DNA of 31,471 nucleotides. Source: Hypsibius dujardini. Its lineage: Eukaryota > Tardigrada > Eutardigrada > Parachela > Hypsibiidae. Shown here one piece after another: positions 1 to 10,392 of this stretch (within the stretch, counting starts at the first letter, position 1; each line of letters opens with the position of its first letter). The notes below the pieces were generated by a model. The model was not told where the DNA came from and ran no database searches. It saw only the letters and a program-made list of their open reading frames with translations. The stretch is taken from contig LRSR01001416.1 of the NCBI GenBank assembly GCA_001579985.1, forward strand, positions 1 through 31,471, written 5' to 3'. The position numbers were made by a program, and so were the translations under genes.

Positions 1-2511
1 TTTCGTCACAGTGCTCGGCCAAAGTAGTGACTAGAAAGTTGGTGCTTTTGCAGAAAAGTAGAGGTTTAAAAAAAGAACACCGTCCGAGCACAAGCATTAC
101 TAGTAATATCTACTCGGGGTGGGGGCTTGTGGGTAACTGGTTTGTTTGCCTATCGGTCATTATATCTGTTATTTGTTTAGCAATTTTATTTAGTATTGTT
201 TTTGTTCGTTGTTATATGTTGTGGTTGACCTGTGGGTTTAATGTTTGTCCGTCTATATGCCTGAGTGTCGGTGTCTATTTGTCTGTTTGTCCTTGCCTCT
301 GCGTCTGGCAATCATACCACCTATCTTAATTATCGTTTCAATTTAATTCAAAGCTGCACTAGAAGGACAATGATGGGCAAACGGAATACCCGCAGAGCTA
401 GCCTAGTATCAGTCAACATAGTCGTGCTTTTCAGGATTATCACCGATTGTCCAAATATTTAGTGTAAGCTCAGAAACTTTCTGACCGCTCTTGTCGTAGA
501 CTGCCTGCCTAACGCGCAAATTGTTCGGAAGAATTTGGCACCGGAAATTGATGGGGGTTGCCCTACTATGCAGCCTTTCCTATAAGAATGTCGGATTTGC
601 AGACAGCCTTCGAGCCTGCCTGTTAATCTTTTGGACAGTCCAGGCACTTCCAGACTTCCGATAACCTGGTGGATTAAATGCGACGAAAACAGGTTTTAAG
701 ATGGCTTGCGGACCGCCAGGAGGACTACTGTAACGTCCGGAAGGATTTCCAGTTATTTGAAAGGTTGACCTACCACCCGTCATGATACCGTAAACTGGAA
801 AACCGTCAGACCGTCCCGATGTCGTCGTATAAGATATTCCTCTCGAACAACTGAGCTTTTGGGACATTGAGTGAATCATCTGAATATCTCGTTCTGTTTC
901 TCCACTATCTTTCCGGATGTTTATCCTGACTACAGAATGGTTATGGTAAAACTTAAGAGACGTCTGCGTGTATTCCGGAGTATTCATATGCCTTCTGACA
1001 GACCTGCCTGATTGTGTCATGCTCCATATGTGTCTGTGGTGACCAGTGATGCGTTTCAACTACCAACTTCGCGGACTGCCGCCTTTTTATAATTCTCATT
1101 CGCAAACGTTTTCGGTTTTTAATGTTCATACCCACCCTTTCCTTGTTTTGAGTGTGGAGGATACGGGCCGCTGCGCGACGTTTCCCTACATCTTTTCCGG
1201 TACGAAAGTGCCAAAGGTATAAAACCTTACTCGTCTTGTCTTCTCCATCAATATTGTATTTTAAAGTCGTTTGAGTAGCGAGCTATAAACTGAATTAATC
1301 GTGGTCCAACTGTTAGGTTCGCCTACTACCCGTCCAAATCTTCCCTTAATCTTCCGAACGACCCATTAACCTTCCGGATAATCAATCATGTTTTAGGCTG
1401 GTAATTCAGCCGTCCTAATATTCGGTTTCCATTGTCAGTTTTCCGGATAAACATGCCGGGCGCGAGCCATTCGACTAGTCCCTTAGCTTTCGGGGTGGTC
1501 CGACAGCCGAATGGATAGGACGCCAATTTCCGCATGATCCTAAGCCTTCGGGACGGTCTGTCAATTTGTGGGATGGCTCGTCATCCGTCCGGCCAGGTCG
1601 CAAGCCATGCGGTCGGCCGATTAGCTAGACGCCTCGACAGCCCAACAGGTCTGTCAACTTTCGAATTATCCATTGACCTTCCTCGATGCCTTTCATATTT
1701 TTCAGGCGAGCAGCCACCTTTCCAACGCAGTATAAAACATTCTGACACCCAACCCTTTTATGCTGCATGTTTCGCCAATTTTGCGTCATCCTGCAAAAAT
1801 TGCAAATCATAAATTTGCTCTGCTATATTTTTATAACCCAATAAAACTAATTTATAAATTTCACATTTTTTAGTATTATGAAGTTATACACACTTTATGT
1901 TTTAAAGTCGTTTAAATATTTCTCTGGGACCTCGAAACTGAGATCTGAAATAGAATTTGCGTTTCCGTTTGCGATGTGCAACCTTTTTTCATATGGAGTA
2001 GTGATTTCAAAAACTAAACTTACTAAGCTAATAATTTTTCGTTAGTTTTAGTTTTCTAGTAACCAAGATTGTTCTGTTTCGAGAGTTATCAGCCGGCAAT
2101 AATTGGGACACTTCCTTCGATGGGATTTTTATAACTTTTATGGCGACCAAGTCTTACGCATTGCATGTGTTTTGCGTTCAGGCCTACCATTCACATTTAG
2201 CGCAAAATTGCTCTTCATCTTGCCCTTCACTTGGTTCTCATAAGGACTATAATAAAGAATCGAAAAAGGGCTCACCATTACTTGATCAAAATCGATGGAT
2301 TAATTCCAAATCCAATTTGAACTCTACGTTCTTGAAACTTTACCATAACAAAAAAAATTCATTTTCCCGTCACATTGCTCGTTTTGTCCAGTAAAGATGT
2401 CCGATTTTGGGATTGTATTTGGGTGTTTTGTAAAACTCGGGAATAATACAAAGAGAATTTATTTTGTGGATTTACAAGATTGCAATATGTTTCACTGATA
2501 CATAAAATTTA

Positions 2512-3648
2512 GGTGAGGGCTATGCTCACAACCCTACACAACCTTTCGCTATGCTCACAACCCAAACAACCTTTTAATTATCAATTGCTATGTAAACGAC
2601 CTTTTTTGCCAATTGTTGGACACAACCTTTAGCTATGTGGACAACCTTTTCAAAAAACCCATCAAAGGATACAATTAAGGTCGTTGCCACGCAAAATCTT
2701 CGTTCATACAGGCAACGCATTCCTGCAAAATACAAACCCGTCCCAATTCGGAATATCTGTTCGGTTGTCGTCGTAATAAATAGCGTTTACGATCTGTAAT
2801 ATGTCACGTACTTCTTTAAGCATTACTTCAAGTGCAACTGAATCATAAATTTGAAATACCGAAGAACTAGAGAATAACAATGACATCAATGTCATGCTCC
2901 AAGCCGAGTATGAGAACGAGGCGATGGATGACAACAAGGGGACGGTTGAGAACGAAGCCATGGAGGTCGCGTCGAACAACGGCTCTGCGTTGGAGTCCGC
3001 CCGATCTCTCCGCCCCACATCCGAGCCTAATAAATGTGGAATCATCGATTGGGACAAAGCAGTCTTCGCGTTCACCGACGGCCAACAATTCCCGTCGTGA
3101 ACGGCGTGTAGAAATGCCGTTGAGAAGTATCAGAAAAAGACCTGACAGAGCTTCGTCATCGATTAATCAATCAAGCAACAAACGGACGGAGTGACGTACG
3201 GATTTTACACAATTGTTGCAAACCTGGTGGCCTTGGTCCTCAATCAGAATCCTGCAACAATTCGTTTGGCTCCAAATCGACTGCGAAGCTCTCGGAACAG
3301 TTTTATAGGCGCAGCTTATATAGAACTATTTCCTAGAATGGGCGGCCGACCCCCGAATCCTGGTCAACCGATTGTGGTGACCATCTGATCGGTGGCAAAA
3401 CTCAAACCACACATAATTGACGAGTTCTCACGTTATGATCCCATAAACCCTGTATACCTTTTACTAAATAAAAACTCTCCCCCTGACTACCTCCTGGTAA
3501 AAACTCTCCTCCTGGTTGTGTACATTAGTAAAGGTGTGTCCAACAATTGGCGAAAAAGGTTGTAAACATAGCAATTGATAATTAAAAAGGTTGTGTGGGT
3601 TGTGAGCATAGCGAAAGGTTGTGTAAGGTTGTAGGCATAGCTCTCTCC
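2512..3648. mobile_element. Non-autonomous DNA transposon nested in left arm
   Basis: Terminal inverted repeats of roughly 118 bp (about 2,512-2,630 and 3,528-3,648, about 90% alike by eye), starting GGTGAGGGCTATG on one side and GGAGAGAGCTATG on the other. The repeats contain three or four copies of a ~30-bp subunit beginning GCTATG(N)4ACAACC. The right arm has the unoccupied sequence near 11,590-11,640. Flanking bases are TTTA on the left and TAAACTTTA on the right; I cannot fix the target duplication, so the superfamily is open. Confidence 0.8.
2852..3100 (+). pseudogene. Short coding-like segment inside nested transposon
   Basis: A frame open from just after a stop at 2,852 to the stop at 3,098-3,100, with an ATG at 2,894 (68 residues from there). 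It is rich in acidic residues and Asn near the start and contains the stretch GIIDWDKAVFAFTDG near its end. It is more GC-rich than the repeat ends. I do not recognise it. It may be a leftover of the element's own protein or a captured host exon. The opposite-strand frames over the same bases are shadows. Confidence 0.35.
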
Positions 3649-3706
3649 TAAACTTTATAAGCCAATGACACTTCGCCATGAAATATCATTTCAGCAAATT
3701 AGATTA

Positions 3707-4318
3707 CAGTAAAACTCGTCTAATGTAAATCTCGTCTATATGGAATACCTCGTCTATATTGAACTTTTCTTCTGCACCGATTTCGTCCTATACATATAAC
3801 ATAGGGGGGCGAAACTTAATGTAAATATTCCCTCTATATGGTATGTTGAACAAATTTCGCGGTCAACCATGTGAAACGCACCTCCCCTAAATTGAATTCG
3901 ACATTTTTCTTTGGAAATTTTTGACGAAATCGCTCTTGTTTCTTACTTTTAATCTTTTCTGCAAGCCACTGCCGTGTTGATCTGCGTATTGAGCTGCATG
4001 TGTTAGTTCTTGTACGTTCTAAATTTTGTTAAAATAGCACCGATCGTTGAAGTAAAACGCTGGTAAAGGAGCTAATTCTTGTCCAGAACGTTTAGCTATT
4101 GAAGGATCTCGGTCATACGAAATAAAATGCTGGGCGGCTATGTACATAATTTCTACCGGCACTGAGTTTTACTGGGGGAACATTTCGTCCCCCTCCCCGC
4201 CCCGCCTCGCCCCCGGGTGCCCTTTGGGGCCCCAAGGGGCCCGAAGGCTAATGTAAATTTCTCGCCCAAGTTGAATTTTTTTTTGATTTTTGAGGTTTTT
4301 ATTAGACGAGTTTTACTG
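3707..4318. mobile_element. pogo/Tigger-like MITE, 612 bp, TA target site
   Basis: An 18-bp perfect terminal inverted repeat, CAGTAAAACTCGTCTAAT, at 3,707-3,724 and mirrored at 4,301-4,318. TA lies on both sides (3,705-3,706 and 4,319-4,320). The right arm shows the empty site with a single TA. CAGT ends with TA duplications fit the pogo/Tigger branch of Tc1/mariner. No open frame large enough for a transposase, so it is non-autonomous. An ATGTAAAT...CTCGTCTATAT motif recurs several times inside. Confidence 0.85.
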
Positions 4319-4595
4319 TAGTTTGAATATTACCCAGCCAAGTTTGCCGATTCTAAAGGGAAACGGCTGTTATACTGGCCGCACTTTTCTTGCTGTAGTG
4401 CAAAGAGGCTAGCGCATTGTCGATCATCAGTGCGCCCACAGACAAATTGTGGATTTTTAAAGTGGAAATGATTAAAAATGATCTAGACTGGTAATTTTGA
4501 AAGACAATTCATTATGGTCTCAAACTATAGTGAGCTGTGTGGAAAACGATTACTTAAAAGTTATGAATGTGCGATGTTTGCAAATCATTCATATT

Positions 4596-5133
4596 TTCAC
4601 ACAAAAAATGTATATGAAAAACTGAAAACGCTAGGTTTCAGTATAGATTGAAGCTTCCGTCAGTGAAAAGTTGTGAGAATATTTCATTTTAAAATGTTTC
4701 TACAAAACCATTTTAAACATCACGACACCATTTTTGCCATAAAACGAGACTAAACAGCAAGACTGGGTTTATTACTCCGAAAACGACACAATGAGAACAT
4801 GGCGCAAAGTTGTCTTCAAATCGGAAGACCTTGTTTAACGCACGGTTCTGTTTTATTTTTGGACTCCAGTGACTTGTGAACCGATTAAAAGCACGGACCC
4901 TAACTTACTAGCGTAAACAAATGACGTGCCATGTGGTGCAAATTACGGAAAAAGTTATCGTGCACAATTAACTTGGCTTTTTTAGATATTTTGCGGTTTG
5001 AGGCGGTTAAAAAATGCAAAACCGCAGACTTCTTAACCGCAACCGCACCGCAGAACGCTAGCAGTTCAAAACCGCTCCGCCGCGCGGTTTGCGGCGGTGC
5101 GGTGCGGTCTGCGGTGCGGTTTGCACACCTCTA
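4596..5133. mobile_element. Left-arm-only block with hAT-like end
   Basis: Sequence absent from the right arm. Its last ~150 bp are dense in ACCGCA/GCGGTT hexamers and end in GCGGTTTGCACACCTCT, which resembles hAT MITE ends (AGAGGTGTGCAAACCGC in reverse). I do not see a matching opposite end, so it is either truncated or more diverged. The open frame at 4,931-5,134 crosses this and is not supported as a gene. Confidence 0.4.
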
Positions 5134-5956
5134 ATACACACCACCAATGTACGGCGAGGCGACTGACGCTCTGCTATATTGTCTTGGTCACCCGAGGTCA
5201 CTCGAGAACCAATTTCTAAACACAACTTGGTGCAAAGGGGGAGAATTGGTTCTGATTAGGAGGCTCTGCCTCGAGCGTCCAATTGGCGTTCATTCGATCC
5301 AATTTGAAAGCAAGAGGCTTGATTCGCTCGCAAGTCGAAGGTTTTGATTCGAGCTGTACCATCTGAACGCACTCTTAGTGACTTTTGATTAATAACATGT
5401 TTAAATATTATTATATCATTTTAGTATTAGTTTTTTCAAATTAAAAATCTTGTGACTGAAAATTTCGGTTTAGTTAATGAGGTTAAGTGACAAAACTAAT
5501 TAGTTTCAGTTTTGTTTTTAGTTTAGGTAGCTTGTTCCATACTTAGTAGGCAATTATTAAGCTCCACAAGTGACCGTGCTATCCCATGTTATGCTACCAC
5601 CGTGCTATGCTATGAACGCAGTTGAAATTCTATGTCAAAAATCTCATCGCGTATATAGCATATAAATTATTTACAAAACGAATATTTTTCACGATTTTTT
5701 TGGTTATTCTGGCACATTTGGCCTGTTGTGAAGTATGAAATCTCTCCCTAATTAATTTTTTTATGAATGTTGTGCAATAACTTTCCGGATTTTCTCAACA
5801 GCATTGGCACACCTCTATTATTTTTGGCAAAAAAAGAAAAGAACAGCTATGGGGAACGAAAACGGCAGTTTAGGATTGGGGCAGTATAGGGACGGATTTT
5901 ACAAATATATACCATAGGATAAGATATTGGTACTGGTACTGTATTTGCTACAGGTG

Positions 5957-5972
5957 GTGTACAATTGTACAC
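5957..5972. repeat. 16-bp perfect palindrome
   Basis: GTGTACAATTGTACAC, followed closely by GTGCAC. The right-arm counterpart (about 8,640-8,660) keeps GTGCAATTGCAC-like symmetry despite substitutions. Could be chance; listed because both arms retain a dyad here. Confidence 0.5.
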
Positions 5973-6607
5973 GTGCACATGGGATGTCGTCAGGACTAAC
6001 ATGCCAAAAAATGAAGCTTTTGTGCATAATTATTCCACGGTAATCAGACTGATTGACTTATGTCATTGTCGATGATCGGAAGTTGAACCCTCTGATTATA
6101 AAATTCCTCTGATTCTTTTGTATTCCCGATATATAGTAAAGCGCCAATATTTGTGTGCACTTGCAAAGTGTTTTGTTTCATATCGGGCGATCATGGCACA
6201 ATTTCGCAAAATACCCATGAAAATTGCGCTTTTTATTACAAAGCGTTAATGCGTTAATGATAATTATAATGGTTGCCTTTCTAACCTATATATGTTTATA
6301 TACAGGGCTGACAACAATCAAATTTCCATCATGGGTTTGGGAACTGTAACCAAATTGGCGGGACGACCAGCCAACAAGTTTAAATCAATCGATAAAACTT
6401 TTGGGCAAACTCTAGAGACCAGCAACTTCATATTAGCGCCTTTTTCATTGGGACGTGAAGTTCATTACGGTCAGCTCGCACAGTCACGCTAAACAAATAT
6501 AAATGAAATACAGAACAGAATTGAAATACTTCACCAAGGTGTAAACAGCACAAAAACAAAATCAAAGAGTATAGAATCATAACTAAAGGCCTTAACCCTG
6601 TAGTTTA

Positions 6608-6705
6608 GGAAGTTTATTCCACTATTCCATTGCTGTAACGGCAGTGAGTGGGTGGCCAAGGGCCTTAACCAAGTAGTCCAATGCAATTTATTCGGTTATT
6701 CCATG
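6608..6705 (+). repeat. Two ~74-bp tandem units next to left core
   Basis: Two copies of a unit ending in a TTTATTCCACTATTCCAT-like motif (about 6,608-6,632 and 6,683-6,705), separated by a GGCCTTAACC-containing stretch. The same unit in mirror orientation lies at 7,918-8,012 and in direct orientation outside the arm at 14,026-14,120. Confidence 0.7.
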
Positions 6706-6811
6706 TATATTTGGGTCGCCGTGGTATTTCAAAACTCTTTTGCTCAAACTTGCCAGTAGTCAATGCTAAACCGGGCCCACTATGTTCCTGCAGCCTCACC
6801 CCTGCTACATT

Positions 6812-7134
6812 AGCTACACCGGCTACACTGGCTACACTGGCTACACTGGCTACACTGGCTACATTGGCTACACTGGTTACATTGGCTACATTGGCTACAC
6901 TGGCTACATTGGCTACACTGGCAATACCGTGCTACACTGGCTACAACGGCTACACCGGCTACACCGTGTTACACCGGCTACACCGGCTACATCGGCTACA
7001 TCGTGTTACACCGTGCTACACCGGCTACATTGGCTACATTGTGCTACACCGGCTACACTGGCTACACTGGCTACACCGTGCTACACCGTGCTACACCGGC
7101 TACACTGGCTACACTGGCTACACCGGCTACGGCG
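6812..7134 (+). repeat. Minisatellite, 9-bp unit CTACACTGG (left core)
   Basis: A run of CTACACTGG / CTACATTGG units with interspersed CTACACCGTG variants. Because 9 is divisible by 3, all three forward frames stay open and read as repeating peptides such as GYTGYT or ATLATL. These are an artefact of the repeat and are not supported as proteins. The mirror array lies at 7,508-7,830. Confidence 0.9.
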
Positions 7135-7187
7135 AAGAATAAATGATCCTAATATATATCTATGTGTACAAACCTTGACATACCTAT

Positions 7188-7457
7188 AACAATGGTCCAC
7201 ATTCTAAGTGATCTTCAAAAATCTTTAATCAAAAGATCAATCAATCGAAAAAGTAGGCTCTTACGTTAGCCACCGGCGGAGGGTAGCCTCTCCGAGTTTC
7301 TCAGCTCTGGAAAAATCTTGCTGAGACAATCCGTGAGGCAAAGACCAGGGCTCCAAAATTGTATTTCTTCTGTTGGCACAACAATTTCGGTCATTTTAAA
7401 CAGAAAAGATAGATTTTTAACAGTAAATATTTGGAATAAAACATTTAAGGCAACTCA
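7188..7457. other. Central spacer of the inverted repeat
   Basis: About 270 bp that does not pair between the arms. It is unique, has no open frame of note, and contains a short run of TCAATCAATC-type sequence and a GC-richer middle (about 7,265-7,350). If the arms ever fold, this would be the loop. I see no coding or RNA gene signal here. Confidence 0.7.
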
Positions 7458-7507
7458 GCAAGGTATGTACACATAGAAATATTTTAGGATCAAATATTCT
7501 TTGCTGA

Positions 7508-7830
7508 AGCCCGTGTAGCACGGTGTAACCAGTGTAGCACAGTGTAGCCAGTGTAGCACGGTGTAGCCAGTGTAGCACGGTGTAGCCGGTATAGCACGGT
7601 GTAGCCAGTGTAGCACGGTGTAGCCAGTGTAGCCGGTGTAGCCGGTGCAGCCGATGTAGCTGGTGTAGCACAGTGTAGCCAGTGTAGCCAGTGTAGCACG
7701 GTGTAGCCAGTGTAGCACGGTGTAGCCAGTGTGGCACGGTGTAGCACGGTGTAGCCGGTATAACACGACGTAGCCAGTGTAGCACGGTGTAGGTGGTGTA
7801 GCCAGCGTAGCATGGTGTAACACGTTGAGG
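7508..7830 (-). repeat. Minisatellite, 9/18-bp unit (right core)
   Basis: Reverse-complement partner of the left core array, built from GTGTAGCCA and GTGTAGCAC alternations that give an 18-bp higher-order period in places. Unit order differs from the left array, so the two have expanded or been reshuffled independently since the inversion formed. Long minus-strand open frames here are low-complexity artefacts. Confidence 0.9.
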
Positions 7831-7917
7831 CTGGTGAAGCATAGAGGGTTCGGTCAGCATTGATTACTAGGAAGTTTTAGCAGAAGGGTTTTGAAATACC
7901 ACGGAGGTCCAAATATA

Positions 7918-8012
7918 CATGGAATAACGGAATAAACTCCTTAGACTACATAGTTAAAGCCCGTGACAACCCACACACTGTCCCTACAGCAATGGATTAA
8001 TAGATAAACTCC
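7918..8012 (-). repeat. Two ~72-bp tandem units next to right core
   Basis: Mirror of the left-core units: ATGGAATAACGGAATAAACT-type blocks at 7,918-7,940 and 7,990-8,012, about 72 bp apart. Confidence 0.7.
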
Positions 8013-9865
8013 ATAAACTACATAGTTTAAGCTTTTGGTCTTGATTCGTTACTCGTTTTGTTTGTTTTTGTGCTGTTTGCAACTTAGTGAAGTATTTCAG
8101 TTACATTTTAATTTCATTTATATTTGTTAGCGTAACTGTGCGTACCGACCGTAATGATTTTCACGTCGAAATGAAGAATGGCGCAAAATGAGAGGTTGCT
8201 GATCTCTAGAGTTTACCCAAGAGTTTTATCAGTTGATCTAAGCTTGTTAGCTGGTCGTCCCGCCAACTTGGCTACAGCTCCTGGACATAGGATGGAAATT
8301 TGTTTTTTTGTCGGCTTTGTGTAGGAACATATAAATGTGAGAAACGTACCCCACTATAATTAACGCATTTACGCTTGTAATGAAAAGCAGAATGTTCTTG
8401 GGTATTATGCGACATTGTACCATGATCGCCCAGTATAAAACAAAACCCCTTATGTAAGTGCACATAAATATTGCCGCTTTACTATGTATCGGGTATATAA
8501 AAAATCAAAGGAGTTTTAAAATCAGAGGTTTCAAATTGCAATCATCGACAAAGACATAAATCAATCGGTCTGATTACCGTGGCATTTCGATGCACAAAAG
8601 CTCCATTTTTTGGCATGTCAGTCTTGACTACAATCCATGTGTACGTGTGCAATTGCACGCCACCTGAGGCCAATACAATACCAGTACCAATATCTTATCC
8701 TAAGTTATATATTTTTAAAATCCGTCCCTATACTACCTTAATCTTAAACTGCCGTTTTCATTCCCCGTAACTGTTCTTTTCTTTTTTGCCAAAGATGATA
8801 GTGGTGTACCAATGCGGTTGTGAAAGTCCGGAAAATTACTGCACTACACTTATAAACAAATTAATATGGCAAGGGTGTATGATGCGCAGTTAAATGTGTT
8901 CTATCATGCGACTCGCATATCGCCATTTTACGAGTATATATTGTTAGATCTACCAACCGGAAGTAGGGTAGTTAACAAGTTTATTAGACTGAAAGTGGAG
9001 ATAGGTAGAGAGGTAAACTGGAAGAAAAGAAGAGAGAAAGTGATCTGCTAAAACTAATAGAACAAATGATTATATAGTAAAGTGTTAACTATAGAAAAGA
9101 TAGTAAATAGCACATAGATCACAATTACATACAAGCAATTAGCTGTCGCAGCAGGACAGGGTTAATAAAGTAGGTAGACATACTAACGAAGTAAGGTACT
9201 AGTGCTTCAAATAGTTATAATGATTGGATATGAGGACTTGTTGGGCGTGGTCCAACAATATATATAGCTATAGAAATGAAATGGTGTCCACCGAACGTTT
9301 TCCGACATTCCACATTACTTTTCCGACGCCGATACTGCAAATTATTAAGCGTGCGCGAGGCGAAATTTGTTGACTTTGTCTGATACAGTAACTACCGCCC
9401 TTATCTGAAGTATATATATCTTAATCAAATTATTATTTACAATATTCATGATCTAATACAGTTTTAAATTTTTGCAAGTGTAACAGCGGCCTTTGGTCAC
9501 CGACACTTGCTAGCAATTTCAGAATGTTGGCGACTATATTTGATAAATCGGTATTTTATTGTAAATGTACCCGACAATAAAATTATACTGTCGTATGGGT
9601 TAAAGATAAATGTATAAGCAAAAAACATTATTTTCAGTGATGTCTTAAACAAAAACAAAAATAAAAGCAAATTACATAAAATTCGGAATACACTATATCG
9701 CTAGTTCGAGAAAAATCATTCGGAGAAAGATTGTCGGGTGTTGTGAGGATCAAAGTAGTATCTGTGTATATCCGAACTCGGCTAAGGATACCGCTAACTG
9801 CCTATGAGCGGATGGTTCTTCCCGGAGATCAACAGGGAATATTGACAATATTGAAAATATTCTTG

Positions 9866-9895
9866 TTTTGTACCACCTTCAAAGGTGGTACAAAA
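9866..9895. repeat. Perfect 14-bp hairpin
   Basis: TTTTGTACCACCTT at 9,866-9,879, two-base loop CA, then its exact complement at 9,882-9,895. It lies inside the right-arm-only insertion. A thymine run does not directly follow the stem, so I do not call it a terminator. Confidence 0.8.
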
Positions 9896-10335
9896 TTATT
9901 AATTAAAATATTTTCGTTTTATACCTCCTTCAAAATTTCAATTTAGTCCATTTGTTTTCAGTGTCAGTGTAAACCGATACAATTAAACCGATTTGACTGA
10001 TAAACCGAGCCGAACTGAATCAAACCGCTTTGATTTCAAGCACCTAAATACGCCTAGTATTAGTATACATATCATGCCCGTTCATCTCCATATGATGGAC
10101 AGTTTTGGTCTCGCTTGGAGCCATTTGTGCTTACTTTAAGTATGAAATTTAATAGAAAAAGACATTTAATAGAAAAGGCAGGACATCAAGTGAAAATAAA
10201 TTTGGTGCTTCTTGTTTGCTTTATTCGTTCGGACAACGTCATCGTGAGCTAAAAGGCTCCGTTGATAATAACATCCTACTGCGTAGCAGCAGCACATGAC
10301 TGAACTGCGCATTAAGTTCATTCGATCGCACAAAA

Positions 10336-10392
10336 CTGTACCAATATGAAAGAAAAGAATATCAATTCCAATATGAAAGAGAAGAATATCAA
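10336..10392 (+). repeat. 27-bp tandem duplication
   Basis: Two adjacent copies of a unit beginning CCAATATGAAAGA and ending AATATCAATT, differing by one base (AAAAG versus AGAAG). Recent slippage or duplication within the right-arm-only insertion. Confidence 0.85.

Larger units (their letters stand above)
1..7187 (+). repeat. Left arm of the giant inverted repeat
   Basis: This arm starts before the window. Relative to the right arm it carries extra blocks at ~1,083-1,290, 2,512-3,648, 3,707-4,318 and ~4,596-5,133. I see no convincing gene outside these insertions. The open frames over 27-1,135 are not shared as clean frames with the other arm and look like chance. The 1,320-1,720 stretch is rich in degenerate copies of a motif like GACCGTCCGAAAGGCT, mirrored at 12,430-12,680. 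Confidence 0.85.

Noticed and set aside
580-1059. 159-codon minus-strand frame in left arm
   Set aside because: The right arm does not keep one clean equivalent frame, composition is not protein-like and no domain is recognisable.
6681-7189. Long overlapping frames coding GYTGYT / ATLATL peptides
   Set aside because: Produced by the 9-bp minisatellite, which keeps all frames open; no start context, splice signal or domain.
7417-7860. Minus-strand long frames over the right core
   Set aside because: Same minisatellite artefact on the other arm.
9238-9584. Possible solo LTR (TGTTGG ... CCGACA) in the right-arm insertion
   Set aside because: No flanking target duplication, no second copy in the window and no family signature; not called.
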